From Micromonospora eburnea (GTDB taxonomy: Bacteria > Actinomycetota > Actinomycetes > Mycobacteriales > Micromonosporaceae): a DNA stretch of 64,000 nucleotides. Below are positions 16,278-24,389 of this stretch, piece by piece. Position 1 is the stretch's first letter, and every line of letters starts with the position of its first letter. The DNA is taken from contig NZ_FMHY01000002.1 in assembly GCF_900090225.1 (NCBI RefSeq), positions 6,200,001 through 6,264,000 on the forward strand. The letters run 5' to 3'. The notes under the pieces were generated by a model. That model ran no database searches. It had not been told where the DNA came from and saw only the letters and a list, made by a program, of their open reading frames with translations. A program made the position numbers and the translations under genes.

Positions 16278-17291
16278 TCAACAGCGGGTCGGTTGCCCCC
16301 CGGCGCGCAGCGTCTCCAGCGCCTTCAGCGCGTCCTCCAACGACGTCACCTTCAGCAGCGGCAGGCCCGGCTGCGGGTTGTTGACCGCCTCGGCGCAGTT
16401 GTCGGCGGGCACCAGGAACACCTTGGCCCCGGCCTCCTTGGCGCCGACCAGCTTCTGGGCGATGCCGCCGATGGGACCGACCCGACCCTCGTCGTCGATG
16501 GTGCCGGTGCCGGCGATGATCTTCCCCCCGGTCAGGTCGGCCGGCTCCAGCTTGTCGATGATGCCCAGGGCGAACATCAGCCCGGCGCTCGGTCCGCCGA
16601 TGTCGGCGAGGTCGATCTTCAGGGTGAACGGGTGCGGCTGCTGCTGGTCGATCTCGACGCCGATCCGCGGTCGACCGTCCTGCTCCCGGCTGGTCACCGT
16701 GGCGGTGCCGGGCTGCCCGTCCCGGACGTACCCGATCTTCAACGCGGTGCCGGCCGGCTTGGCCCGGACCAGCTCGGTGAGCCGGGAGGCGCTGGTCACC
16801 TGCTGGTCGTCGACGGAGGTGAGCACGTCGCCGGGCTTGAGCACGTTCGTCGACGGCCCGCCGGCGGTGACCGCCTTCACCAGCACCTGGACCGGGTAGC
16901 CCAGTTCGCGCAGGGCCGCCGTCTCCGCGCTGGTCTGCGAGTTCTGGAAGTCCTCGACGTTGCGCTTCTCGATCTCCTGCTGCGACTCACCCGGCGGGTA
17001 GACCAGCTCGCGGGGCACCACCGCCTCGTCCTTCGAGAACCAGCCCGCCAGCGCCGAGCGGAGCCGGACGGTGGGCTGCACCCCGACCGTGGTGAGCCGC
17101 AACTGCCCGGCGGAGGTGGACGTCGGGCGGCCGTCGACCTGAATGATCTCCTTGCCGTTCGAGGTGCCGAGGGTGTTGACCGTCGGGCCGGGACCGAGCA
17201 CCACGTACGGGATGGGCACGCTCAGCACCCCGATGCTGAGCAGGGCGGTGAGCAGTGCACCGAGGAGTACGGTCACGCCGCGACGTCTCAT
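16278..17291 (-). CDS. PDZ domain Lon-like serine protease (YlbL type)
   Basis: A 337-residue protein with an N-terminal signal-anchor helix (VTVLLGALLTALLSIGVLSV), a PDZ domain around residues 130-195 (LKPGDVLTSVDDQQVTSA) and a C-terminal Lon/S16 proteolytic domain. The Ser/Lys dyad is visible: Ser235 in GGPSAGLMF and Lys280 in GGIAQKLVGAKEAGA. Such proteins are membrane-anchored proteases on the outer face; substrates are unknown here. It lies upstream of UPF0182 on the same strand, 125 bases apart, and is divergent from the gene at 17458. Confidence 0.9.
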   Translation of the reverse strand: MRRRGVTVLLGALLTALLSIGVLSVPIPYVVLGPGPTVNTLGTSNGKEIIQVDGRPTSTSAGQLRLTTVGVQPTVRLRSALAGWFSKDEAVVPRELVYPPGESQQEIEKRNVEDFQNSQTSAETAALRELGYPVQVLVKAVTAGGPSTNVLKPGDVLTSVDDQQVTSASRLTELVRAKPAGTALKIGYVRDGQPGTATVTSREQDGRPRIGVEIDQQQPHPFTLKIDLADIGGPSAGLMFALGIIDKLEPADLTGGKIIAGTGTIDDEGRVGPIGGIAQKLVGAKEAGAKVFLVPADNCAEAVNNPQPGLPLLKVTSLEDALKALETLRAGGQPTRC

Positions 17292-17457
17292 GCGGCAGAG
17301 CGTACCGAGCCGGGCCCGTCGCTCCGGCCGGACGACCGGCGTACTTCGCCCTCAGCGCAACGCCGACAGGCGCGACCTGCGACGCGGTGTCATCCGGTCC
17401 GCATTGCCGCCGGGCGGCGCGGGGCCGAACTGTGACCGGCCGCGTACCGTAGACGAC

Positions 17458-18726
17458 GTGCCTGATATTCCGTTCGGCTTCGCGCTCCCGGGTGGGCAAC
17501 CACCAGACCCCAACGACCCCGCACAGATGCAGCAGTTCATGACGCAGTTGCAGCATCTGCTCTCCGCGTCGGGCAGCGGACCGGTCAACTGGGACCTCGC
17601 CCGGCAGGTGGCCGCGAGTCAGCTCGCCGCCGCCGGCGACCCGGCGGTCTCGCCGTTCGAACGCAACGCGGTGGAGGAGGCGCTGCGCATCGCCGACCTC
17701 TGGCTGGAGCCGGCCACCTCGTGGCCCTCCGGCATCCGGACGTCGGTCGCCTGGAACCGCAACGAGTGGATCTACAAAACCCTCGACGTGTGGCGCAAGC
17801 TCTGCGACCCGGTGGCCAGCCGGATGGTCGGCGCGATGGGCGACCTGGTCCCCCCGGAGGCCCGGGCCCAGCTCGGCCCGATGCAGTCGATGGTCGCCAC
17901 GCTGGGCGGCGCGCTCTTCGGCGGCCAGCTCGGCCAGGCGCTCGGCTCGCTCGCCGCCGAGGTGCTCTCCGCCGGCGACATCGGCCTGCCGCTCGGCCCG
18001 GCCGGCACCGCCGCGCTCGTCCCGGCCAACATCCGGGCGTACGGCGAGGGCCTGGAGCTGCCCGAGGACGAGGTACGCCTCTACGTCGCCCTGCGCGAGG
18101 CCGCCCACCAGCGGCTCTTCCAGCACGTGCCGTGGCTGCGCGGGCACGTGCTCACCGCGGTGGAGAACTACGCCGCCGGCATCCGGGTCAACCGGGAGGC
18201 GATCGAGGAGGCGATGGGTCGGGTCGACCCGACCGACCCGGAGTCGATGCAGGCGATCGCCCTGGAAGGCATCTTCACCCCCGAGGACAGCCCGGCGCAG
18301 AAGGCCAGCCTGGCCCGGCTGGAGACCGTGCTCGCCCTGGTGGAGGGCTGGGTGTGCCACGTGGTCGACAGCGCCGCGGGCGACCGGCTGCCCAACGTCG
18401 TACGCCTCGGCGAGGCGTTCCGCCGGCGCCGTGCCGCGGGTGGGCCGGCCGAACAGACGTTCGCCGCCCTGGTCGGTCTGGAGCTGCGGCCCCGCCGGCT
18501 GCGCGAGGCGACGGTGCTCTGGGCGGCGCTCACCGAGCACCGCGGGATCGCCGGCCGGGACGCGGTCTGGGGTCACCCGGACCTGCTCCCGTCGGACGAC
18601 GACTTCGCCAACCCGGAGGCGTTCGCGGCGACGACCAGCGACCTGGACGAGGAGCTGGCCAACTTCGACTTCACCGCCCCCGGCGCCCCCGAGGAGCACC
18701 CTCCCACCGACGACGACAAGCCCTGA
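17458..18726 (+). CDS. Zincin-like (DUF2342) hydrolase family protein
   Basis: A 422-residue cytoplasmic protein of the actinobacterial Zincin_2/DUF2342 family. Recognisable parts are FALPGGQPPDPNDPAQMQQF at the start, the Gly-rich GGALFGGQLGQALGSL and the helix LYVALREAAHQRLFQHVPW. In that helix the metalloprotease HExxH pattern reads RExxH, so one zinc ligand is replaced; to my knowledge this is common in the family, and enzymatic activity should not be assumed. The GTG at 17458 matches the usual MPDIPFGF start. The position next to the PDZ and UPF0182 genes matches the Rv3193c-Rv3195 order. Confidence 0.85.
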   Translation: MPDIPFGFALPGGQPPDPNDPAQMQQFMTQLQHLLSASGSGPVNWDLARQVAASQLAAAGDPAVSPFERNAVEEALRIADLWLEPATSWPSGIRTSVAWNRNEWIYKTLDVWRKLCDPVASRMVGAMGDLVPPEARAQLGPMQSMVATLGGALFGGQLGQALGSLAAEVLSAGDIGLPLGPAGTAALVPANIRAYGEGLELPEDEVRLYVALREAAHQRLFQHVPWLRGHVLTAVENYAAGIRVNREAIEEAMGRVDPTDPESMQAIALEGIFTPEDSPAQKASLARLETVLALVEGWVCHVVDSAAGDRLPNVVRLGEAFRRRRAAGGPAEQTFAALVGLELRPRRLREATVLWAALTEHRGIAGRDAVWGHPDLLPSDDDFANPEAFAATTSDLDEELANFDFTAPGAPEEHPPTDDDKP

Positions 18727-18823
18727 TCCCTCCCCACCCCGTTCCACCGCACAACATCCGGGAACTGGTGGTCTCAACCGCGCGTCGAGGCCACCACTCC
18801 CGGCATTTGTGGCTCCGCTGGCC

Positions 18824-19489
18824 CTAGTGGGGGTGCGGGGAGAGGAGGGCGCGGGTGGCGTCCCAGCCGTCGAAGGCCGGGTCGAGGGCCGCCAGGTCGG
18901 CGGGGCCGCGTAGCCGGCGCCAGCCCGCGGTGACGGCGACGTCCCCCGGGCGCGGGGCGGCGGCGCGCACGTCGGCCGGCGCCGCCGTCGCCAGGTCCAC
19001 CTCGGGCAACCAGTCCGGTACGGGCAGCCGCGCGGCCACGCCGAGCAGCCCCGGGCCGCTCCCCTCCACCGGGGCGACCGCCACCGGTCGGCTGGACAGC
19101 GGCCGGAGCAGCTTGGCGACGGTGAGCCCGGGCAGGTCGGGCGCGTCGGCGGCCACCACCGCCGCCTGGTCGTACCGGGCCGGCGCGGCGGCACCGCCCG
19201 GCGACCCGGCCTCGTCGGCGCTGGTGGCGGCGTGGTCGGCGGCCAACGCCGCGAACACGGCGTTGGCCGTGGGCTCGCGCACCTCGTACACCGTGGTGCC
19301 GGGCCAGACCACGGCGTCGGCCAGCCAGCGGTCCCCGGCCGGCACCGCCACCGCGGTCTCCACCTCGTTGAGCGTGGCGAGCAGGTCCACGACGTCCTCC
19401 GCGAGCGCGGTGCGCCACCGCGTCGGATCGATCCCCGGCGGCGCCCAGGTCACCGGCCCGAGCAACGCCACCACCACACGTCGGTTCAT
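18824..19489 (-). CDS. Nucleotidyltransferase-like (DUF2064/CofC-like) protein
   Basis: A 221-residue soluble protein. The pattern MNRRVVVALLGPVT, LAEDVVDLLATLNE, VVAADAPDLPGLTVAKLL and VAPVEGSGPGLLGVA resembles the NTP-transferase/glycosyltransferase-like fold of DUF2064 and CofC-type proteins, with a DAPD acidic motif where these bind metal-nucleotide. The N-terminal nucleotide-binding loop is poorly conserved, so activity is uncertain. It converges with the zincin-like gene and precedes the metalloprotease-like gene at 19546 on the same strand. Confidence 0.55.
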   Translation of the reverse strand: MNRRVVVALLGPVTWAPPGIDPTRWRTALAEDVVDLLATLNEVETAVAVPAGDRWLADAVVWPGTTVYEVREPTANAVFAALAADHAATSADEAGSPGGAAAPARYDQAAVVAADAPDLPGLTVAKLLRPLSSRPVAVAPVEGSGPGLLGVAARLPVPDWLPEVDLATAAPADVRAAAPRPGDVAVTAGWRRLRGPADLAALDPAFDGWDATRALLSPHPH

Positions 19490-19545
19490 GCCCGACCCTA
19501 ACCCGGGCCGCGCCGCGCGGGCCGCCCGTGGCCGGTGCCCTCGGC

Positions 19546-20067
19546 TCAGCCGGCCAGGGCGACGGAGGCGACGCCCTCCAGGTAGCCCCGGGCCCGTTCG
19601 GTCTTCGGGTACCGGCCGACCAGGCCCCAGAACTGCGCGTTGTGGCTGGGCACGATCAGGTGTGCCAGCTCGTGCAGAAGCACATAGTCGATCACCCAGT
19701 CGGGCATGTCCTGGATCCGGTGGGAGATCCGGATGGTGCGGTCGGCGGGGGTGCACGAGCCCCAGCGACCGTTCTGGTTGGTGACCCAGCGAACACTGAC
19801 CGGGGCGGCCACGGTGCGGTGCTCGGGCAGGTAGAGGTTGATCAGACGGGTGGCCCGGGCCAGCAGCTCCGCGTCGGAGCGGGCGAGCCGGCCCTCCCGG
19901 GCGGCGAGCCGGGCCAGCATCCGGTCGACCCACTCGCTCTCCTCGGCCCGGGAGAACTGGTCGGGGATGAGCACCACGACCCGTTCCCCGTCCCGATACG
20001 CGGACACTGTACGTCGCCGGCGCTGACTGCGCCGCACCTCGACGACCGGCTTCCGCGTCCCGGCCAT
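19546..20067 (-). CDS. YgjP/SprT-type metal-dependent hydrolase
   Basis: A 173-residue protein with zinc-protease motif HELAH (His132, Glu133, His136) and a further His142 in PSHNAQFW. The family marker GRWGSC (residues 100-105) precedes it. This places it in the YgjP-like/DUF45 group of predicted metallopeptidases. The N-terminus is Arg-rich (VRRSQRRRRTVSAY). The ATG at 20067 has GGAG 5 bases upstream; the frame is open upstream but the extra residues look noncoding. No signal peptide, so it is cytoplasmic. Confidence 0.85.
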   Translation of the reverse strand: MAGTRKPVVEVRRSQRRRRTVSAYRDGERVVVLIPDQFSRAEESEWVDRMLARLAAREGRLARSDAELLARATRLINLYLPEHRTVAAPVSVRWVTNQNGRWGSCTPADRTIRISHRIQDMPDWVIDYVLLHELAHLIVPSHNAQFWGLVGRYPKTERARGYLEGVASVALAG

Positions 20068-20585
20068 TACCGCTCCGCGCAGCCTCGGATGACTGTCACG
20101 AAGGCAAGCTAATGCGTACTGACCAGGGGTCCGCAAGAGTCAACACGACGACACGCGCCCGGAAAATGATGATTGGTCGCGGGGAGTCCTGAAAATTTTC
20201 GTTGCGGTACCCACCCAATTGGCTCCGGTCACCCTTCGTGGCGATCCGAACCGGCCCGCAGGCCGTCACCCATCGCCCCTCGCACACGTTAGGTGATCTA
20301 CGGACGGGACGTCGCGGGGGGCTGCCCGAAGGGGAATCTGAGTGCATTCACCCGGCGTGTCCCCGCCAAACTGACTTATCCGACCTAACCCGGCATGCAC
20401 ACTCTCGTCGTCGGCTTGCTCACAGAGTCGACGTACAGCTGACATGGAACCGCCCAGAGCTGGGTAGGGTCCGCCAACCGGCGGTCACGCGCGTGATCGC
20501 CGAAACCCCCGGCGCCGGAGCCACGGTGGCCCGCCGCAGGGAAACCCGCTGGGCGTGCCCGGCGGACGAGACGAGGAGGGCTAGC
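20068..20585. other. 518-base intergenic region with AT-rich dip and possible promoter
   Basis: No convincing gene. Around 20160-20215 there is an unusually AT-rich patch (AAAATGATGATTGG, GAAAATTTTCG). A CTGACA at 20439-20444 and TAGGGT at 20465-20470 could belong to a promoter for the DUF5679 gene, although the 20-base spacing is long. The leader from there to 20586 would be ~110 bases. I recognise no riboswitch. Confidence 0.4.
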
Positions 20586-20753
20586 GTGGCCGACCAGGCC
20601 CAGACGTACAACGGTTACTGCGTCAAGTGCAAGGAGAAGCGGGACTTCGAGGGACGCGTGGAGGTCTCGAAGACCGGCATGAACATGGCCAAGGGCAAGT
20701 GCCCGGTGTGCGGCACAACAGTGAACCGCATCCTCGGCAAGGCCAAGGTCTGA
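20586..20753 (+). CDS. DUF5679 small zinc-ribbon-like protein
   Basis: A 55-residue protein, too short for many gene finders. It has two Cys pairs, YCVKCKEKR and GKCPVCGTT, so a zinc ribbon is likely, with a Lys-rich tail (GKAKV) that could bind nucleic acid. DUF5679 is a conserved actinobacterial family of unknown function. The GTG start has a very strong GAGGAGG about 6-9 bases upstream, suggesting high expression. An inverted repeat follows the gene. Confidence 0.85.
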   Translation: MADQAQTYNGYCVKCKEKRDFEGRVEVSKTGMNMAKGKCPVCGTTVNRILGKAKV

Positions 20754-20757
20754 CCCA

Positions 20758-20807
20758 CGAAGGTGCCGCCGGGCGGACCGGCAGACGTGGGCCCGCCGGC
20801 ACCTTCG
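20758..20807 (+). terminator. Long GC hairpin after DUF5679 gene
   Basis: Arms CGAAGGTGCCG(C)CGGGC and GCCCGCCGGCACCTTCG pair over about 16 bases around a 16-base loop, starting 4 bases after the stop. No T run follows, but the position fits transcription termination. Confidence 0.55.
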
Positions 20808-20910
20808 TAGCCGGGTCGCGTGGGGGAGGGACGACCGGCCATCGGTCGCCCTCCCCCGCGTCACGTCCGGCCGGTGACTGTCGGCCGACCGACACCGGTT
20901 ACCGCCCGGT

Positions 20911-20972
20911 TGTGGATAAGCCGGCTTTTCCTGTGGACAGCCCTGGATATGGTCGGGCGCACCTGTGGACAA
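20911..20972. promoter_or_regulatory. Cluster of three DnaA-box-like sites
   Basis: TGTGGATAA (20911-20919), TGTGGACAG (20932-20940) and TGTGGACAA (20964-20972) have the same orientation. The first is the reverse complement of the consensus TTATCCACA and the third of the actinomycete form TTGTCCACA. Start-to-start distances of 21 and 32 bases are close to two and three helical turns. The cluster lies 40-100 bases before the ThiF-like gene. Confidence 0.6.
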
Positions 20973-21011
20973 CAAGCCACGGACAGCGCGGATACGGTAA
21001 CGATTCGTGGC

Positions 21012-22124
21012 ATGACCGCCCGCACCCCGCTCGCCCGTCCGACGCTCCTGCCAGGCCTGACCCGACTCTGGCGGGACCGCCACACCCTCCAACTCGGGCT
21101 CGAACCGGGCCGGGCCGTCCTGCTGGAGGTGGCCAACCCCTCGGCCACCCGCCTGCTCGACCTGCTGGACGGCACCCGCAGCGAGCGCGCCGTCCTCGCG
21201 TACGCGGCCATGGTCCAGGTGCCACCGGACGAGGCCCGGGTTCTGCTGGACACGCTCCGGGCCGCCGGTCTCGTCGTACCGGCGCACAGCCTGCTGCCCC
21301 GCGACCTCGCCGGGCCGGTCCGGGCCCGGCTGGCCGACGAGGCCGCGGCCCTGCCCCTGACCCCCGCCGGGCTCCCCGCCACCCCGGCCCAGGTCCTGCG
21401 CCGCCGCCGGGCGGCCCGCGTGCTGGTCACCGGGGCCGGCCGGCTCGGCGGGGCGGTCGCCGTCGCGCTGGCCCAGGCCGGCGTCGGCCACGTGGCGCCC
21501 GACCTGGCCGGCCCGGTCCGCGCGGGCGACCTGGTCGGGACCGGCCTGAGCGTTGCCGAGTTGGGCCGGCCGCTGGCCACGGCCGTCCGTGACGCGCTCG
21601 TCCGGTGCGCGCCGGGGACGAAGACCGGGCCGCTCCCGCACGGCCGCGTCGACCTGGTGATCCAGCTCGGCACGGACCGTCCCGCGGCGCTGCTGGCCGC
21701 CCGGTACGCGCAGCGCCGGCAGCCCCACCTCCTGATCGACCTGCGCGGCGGGGTGCCGGTGATCGGCCCGCTGGTGCGGCCACCGGCCGGGCCCTGCCTG
21801 AACTGTCTCGACCTGCACCGGGTCGACCGTGACCCGGACTGGCCGGCGCTCGCCGCCCAGCTCGCGACCGACGAGACCGAGCGCCCGTGCGCCGCCACCA
21901 CCCGGCTGGCGGCGGCGGCGTACGCGGCGGCGGAGGCGCTGGCCCACCTCGACGGTGGCGTTCCGGAGACCCCCGGCTGCGCCGTCGAGATCGCCGGGGC
22001 CGGCCGGTTCCGCCGCCGTCAGTGGCCGCCGCACCCCTCCTGTGGGTGTTCCGGGCGCCGCCCGACCCGAATCGGCATCACCCGCTCCCGGCTCGCAGCA
22101 GCAGGGGGGCCGTCGAGTCGGTAA
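21012..22124 (+). CDS. ThiF/TOMM cyclodehydratase-like protein
   Basis: A 370-residue protein. The N-terminal ~95 residues resemble a leader-peptide-binding-like winged-helix region (LLEVANPSATRLLDLLDGTRSE), and residues ~130-300 an E1/ThiF Rossmann fold with VLVTGAGRLGGAVAVALAQAGVG. Zinc-binding Cys residues are visible in GPCLNCLDLHRVDRDPDW (Cys262, Cys265) and near the end in HPSCGCSG (Cys344, Cys346), as in TOMM precursor-binding/cyclodehydratase C-domain proteins. No precursor peptide, YcaO or dehydrogenase gene is near, so a RiPP role is doubtful. The ATG at 21012 lies only ~14 bases after a TACGGT -10-like element. Confidence 0.75.
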   Translation: MTARTPLARPTLLPGLTRLWRDRHTLQLGLEPGRAVLLEVANPSATRLLDLLDGTRSERAVLAYAAMVQVPPDEARVLLDTLRAAGLVVPAHSLLPRDLAGPVRARLADEAAALPLTPAGLPATPAQVLRRRRAARVLVTGAGRLGGAVAVALAQAGVGHVAPDLAGPVRAGDLVGTGLSVAELGRPLATAVRDALVRCAPGTKTGPLPHGRVDLVIQLGTDRPAALLAARYAQRRQPHLLIDLRGGVPVIGPLVRPPAGPCLNCLDLHRVDRDPDWPALAAQLATDETERPCAATTRLAAAAYAAAEALAHLDGGVPETPGCAVEIAGAGRFRRRQWPPHPSCGCSGRRPTRIGITRSRLAAAGGPSSR

Positions 22125-22134
22125 CAATGACCGG

Positions 22135-23481
22135 GTGACCGACATCCCGCGCCGGGCCGTGTCCCGGACCGCCAAGCTCGCCGCTCTGCCGCTCGGCTTC
22201 GCCGGCCGGACCGTCCTCGGCATGGGCAAGCGGGTCACCGGGCTCGCGTCCGACGTCATCTCCGCCGAGATCCAGCAACGCACCGCCGAGCAACTGTTCA
22301 GCGTGCTCGGGCAACTCAAGGGCGGGGCGATGAAGTTCGGGCAGGCGCTGTCGGTCTTCGAGGCGGCGCTGCCCGAGGAGATCGCCGGGCCCTACCGCCA
22401 GGCGCTCACCAAGCTCCAGGAGGCCGCCCCGCCGCTGCCCGCGGCGACCGTGCACAAGGTGCTCGCCGAGCAGCTCGGGCCGGACTGGCGGGACCGGTTC
22501 GTGGAGTTCAACGACACCCCGGCCGCCGCCGCCAGCATCGGCCAGGTGCACCGCGCGGTCTGGCGCGACCCGGGGTACGGCCCGGGCGGCGCACCGCACC
22601 ACCGGGACGTCGCCGTGAAGATCCAGTACCCGGGCGCCGGGGACGCCCTGCTCGCCGACCTGAAGCAGCTCTCCCGGCTGGGCGGCATGTTCCGCGCGAT
22701 CCAGCCCGGGCTGGACGTCAAGCCGCTCCTCGTCGAGCTGCGCGAGCGGATCACCGAGGAGCTGGACTACGAGCTGGAGGCCGAGTCGCAGCGGGCCTTC
22801 GCCGCGGCGTACGCCGACGACCCGGAGATCTTCATCCCGGCGGTGCTGGACGCCTCGCCCCGGGTGCTGATCACCGAATGGGTGGAGGGCATCCCGCTCG
22901 CGGAGATCATCCGGAACGGCACCGAGCAGCAGCGCGACGATGCCGGCCGGCTGATGGCCGAGCTGCACCTGTCGGCGCCGATGCGCGCCGGGCTGCTGCA
23001 CGCCGACCCGCATCCGGGCAACTTCCGGCTGCTCCCGGACGGCCGGCTCGGTGTGATCGACTTCGGCGCGGTGGCGCGGATGCCGGAGGGCACCCCCGAG
23101 CCGATCGGCCGGCTCGCCGGAATGGCCCTGCGCGGCGAGGCGGACGCGGTGGTGGCCGGGCTGCGCGAGGAGGGCTTCGTCAGCCAGACCGAGCCGATCG
23201 ACGCGCAGGCGCTCCTGGAGTGGCTCCAGCCGATGCTGACGCCGGTCGCCGAGGATGAGTTCCGGTTCACCCGGGCCTGGCTCCGCTCCGAGGCCACCCG
23301 GCTGGCCAGCCCCCGATCGCCCTCGTTCCAGCTGAGCCGGCAGCTCAACCTGCCCCCGTCCTATCTGATGATCCACCGGGTGACGTTGGGCTCGATCGGG
23401 GTGCTCTGCCAGTTGGAGGCGAAGGCGCCCTACCGGGCGATCCTGGAGCGCTGGCTGCCCGGCTTCGCCCCGGTGAGCTGA
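22135..23481 (+). CDS. ABC1/ADCK (UbiB-type) atypical kinase
   Basis: A 448-residue protein of the ABC1 family. The KxGQ motif is at LKGGAMKFGQALS, the nucleotide-binding Lys in DVAVKIQYPG, the catalytic loop LLHADPHPGNFRLL, and the DFG-like motif VIDFGAVAR. Members influence quinone synthesis or lipid handling; the mycobacterial homologue Rv3197 sits next to whiB7 and has been linked to macrolide resistance. The GTG at 22135 follows the ThiF-like gene by 10 bases, so they are likely an operon. It ends before a strong hairpin and faces the whiB7 transcript. Confidence 0.9.
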   Translation: MTDIPRRAVSRTAKLAALPLGFAGRTVLGMGKRVTGLASDVISAEIQQRTAEQLFSVLGQLKGGAMKFGQALSVFEAALPEEIAGPYRQALTKLQEAAPPLPAATVHKVLAEQLGPDWRDRFVEFNDTPAAAASIGQVHRAVWRDPGYGPGGAPHHRDVAVKIQYPGAGDALLADLKQLSRLGGMFRAIQPGLDVKPLLVELRERITEELDYELEAESQRAFAAAYADDPEIFIPAVLDASPRVLITEWVEGIPLAEIIRNGTEQQRDDAGRLMAELHLSAPMRAGLLHADPHPGNFRLLPDGRLGVIDFGAVARMPEGTPEPIGRLAGMALRGEADAVVAGLREEGFVSQTEPIDAQALLEWLQPMLTPVAEDEFRFTRAWLRSEATRLASPRSPSFQLSRQLNLPPSYLMIHRVTLGSIGVLCQLEAKAPYRAILERWLPGFAPVS

Positions 23482-23599
23482 GCGCCGGCCGCGTCCCGCC
23501 ACCGCCGGGCTGGGGCGTGTCGCCCGGATCCTCGCCGGCCTGCCCCGGTCCGGGGACGACGAGGCGACCGGGATGCCGACCGCGGCGGAGAACGCCACG

Positions 23600-23627
23600 G
23601 GGGCGGCGGCCATCCGGCCGCCGCCCC
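23600..23627. terminator. Strong hairpin between ABC1 gene and small minus-strand gene
   Basis: Arms GGGGCGGCGGCC / GGCCGCCGCCCC form a perfect 12-bp stem with loop ATCC. It lies between convergent units and can serve both. Confidence 0.65.
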
Positions 23628-23645
23628 GTCGTAATCGGTAGGGAT

Positions 23646-23822
23646 CTAGAGAACGCCCAGGTCGCGAGCCGACTGGTTGCGGCTCTTCATCGCGACGTTA
23701 CGGGCGGAACGGGTTGCCTCAGTGCTCGTGGTGGTGCGACCGGCCTGAGGCCGGGGCATTCGAGCCCTGGACAACGCTTCGTGAAGTAGTTGCATCTCGG
23801 TTCCGTTCGGCAGGTGCATCAT
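23646..23822 (-). CDS. 58-residue protein downstream of whiB7
   Basis: This short frame begins MMHLPNGTEMQLLHEALSRA and ends KSRNQSARDLGVL. It is basic and helix-prone, with no Cys, signal or membrane segment. It lies 60 bases after the whiB7 stop on the same strand, suggesting cotranscription, and is followed 18 bases on by a strong hairpin. Either of two adjacent ATG codons (23822, 23819) may start it; the ribosome-binding site is weak (GAGAAAG). The amino-acid composition looks like a real protein rather than a shadow, but I do not recognise the family. Confidence 0.55.
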   Translation of the reverse strand: MMHLPNGTEMQLLHEALSRARMPRPQAGRTTTSTEATRSARNVAMKSRNQSARDLGVL

Positions 23823-23882
23823 GGGTTTCGACTTTCTCGCGGCCGGTGGGACACCGGCGGGGACGTGTGGATCGGGAACTTG

Positions 23883-24248
23883 TCAGGCTGCCAGCCGGAC
23901 CGTGTTACGCGACTCGGACAGCCCACTGGCCGCCAGTCGCGCCTCGGCCTCGACCCGGAGCTGGGCGTCGCGGGCGAGGTCCTCCTTACGCGGACGGCCA
24001 CGGGGCCGCTTACGCGGGACGACCGCGCCACGCTCGAAGATCTCGCCGCCCCAGACCCCCCACGGCTCGGCACGCTCCACCGCGCCGGCAAGGCACTCGA
24101 CGCGCAGCGGGCAGTCCCCGCAGAGCGACTTGGCCAGCTCCAGCTCGGTGGGCGCGTCGGAGAACCACAGGTCGGGGTCGAACTTCCGACAGGGCAGGTT
24201 CGCCTCCATCTCGACGGTCATGTCGAGCGGGGCCAACGCCAGACTCAT
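23883..24248 (-). CDS. whiB7: WhiB7-type iron-sulfur transcription regulator
   Basis: A 121-residue WhiB-family protein. The four cluster-binding Cys are at 20, 43, 46 and 52 (CGDCPLRVEC), followed by GVWGGE (64-69) that contacts the primary sigma factor, and a C-terminal AT-hook RPRGRPRK (81-88), which is diagnostic of WhiB7. WhiB7 activates intrinsic antibiotic-resistance genes and its own promoter by binding AT-rich DNA next to the -35. Gene order ABC1-whiB7-uvrD2 is conserved with mycobacteria. The ATG at 24248 follows GAGAGAGG and a too-close GGAGG. Expression is probably set by the long leader upstream. Confidence 0.96.
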   Translation of the reverse strand: MSLALAPLDMTVEMEANLPCRKFDPDLWFSDAPTELELAKSLCGDCPLRVECLAGAVERAEPWGVWGGEIFERGAVVPRKRPRGRPRKEDLARDAQLRVEAEARLAASGLSESRNTVRLAA

Positions 24249-24319
24249 CCTCCGGTCACCTCTCTCTCACTTCGATCTCGTGGATCGCGTTCCGACGTAC
24301 TTGGGCACTACGGCGGTGC

Positions 24320-24365
24320 AAAAAAACTGAGGCCGCGGATCCCGGTATGCGGGTTCCGCGGCCTC
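24320..24365 (-). terminator. Intrinsic terminator in the whiB7 leader
   Basis: On the minus strand the arms GAGGCCGCGGAACCC and GGGATCCGCGGCCTC pair over 15 positions with one mismatch, loop GCATACC, followed after AG by seven T. It lies ~70 bases before whiB7 and inside its leader, so it is an attenuator rather than an operon end. Confidence 0.85.
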
Positions 24366-24389
24366 GAGGTGAGCCGGTGGTCTGATGGA

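Noticed and set aside
20202..20585. Riboswitch or structured RNA before the DUF5679 gene
   Set aside because: Only scattered short inverted segments are visible; no known riboswitch core could be recognised.
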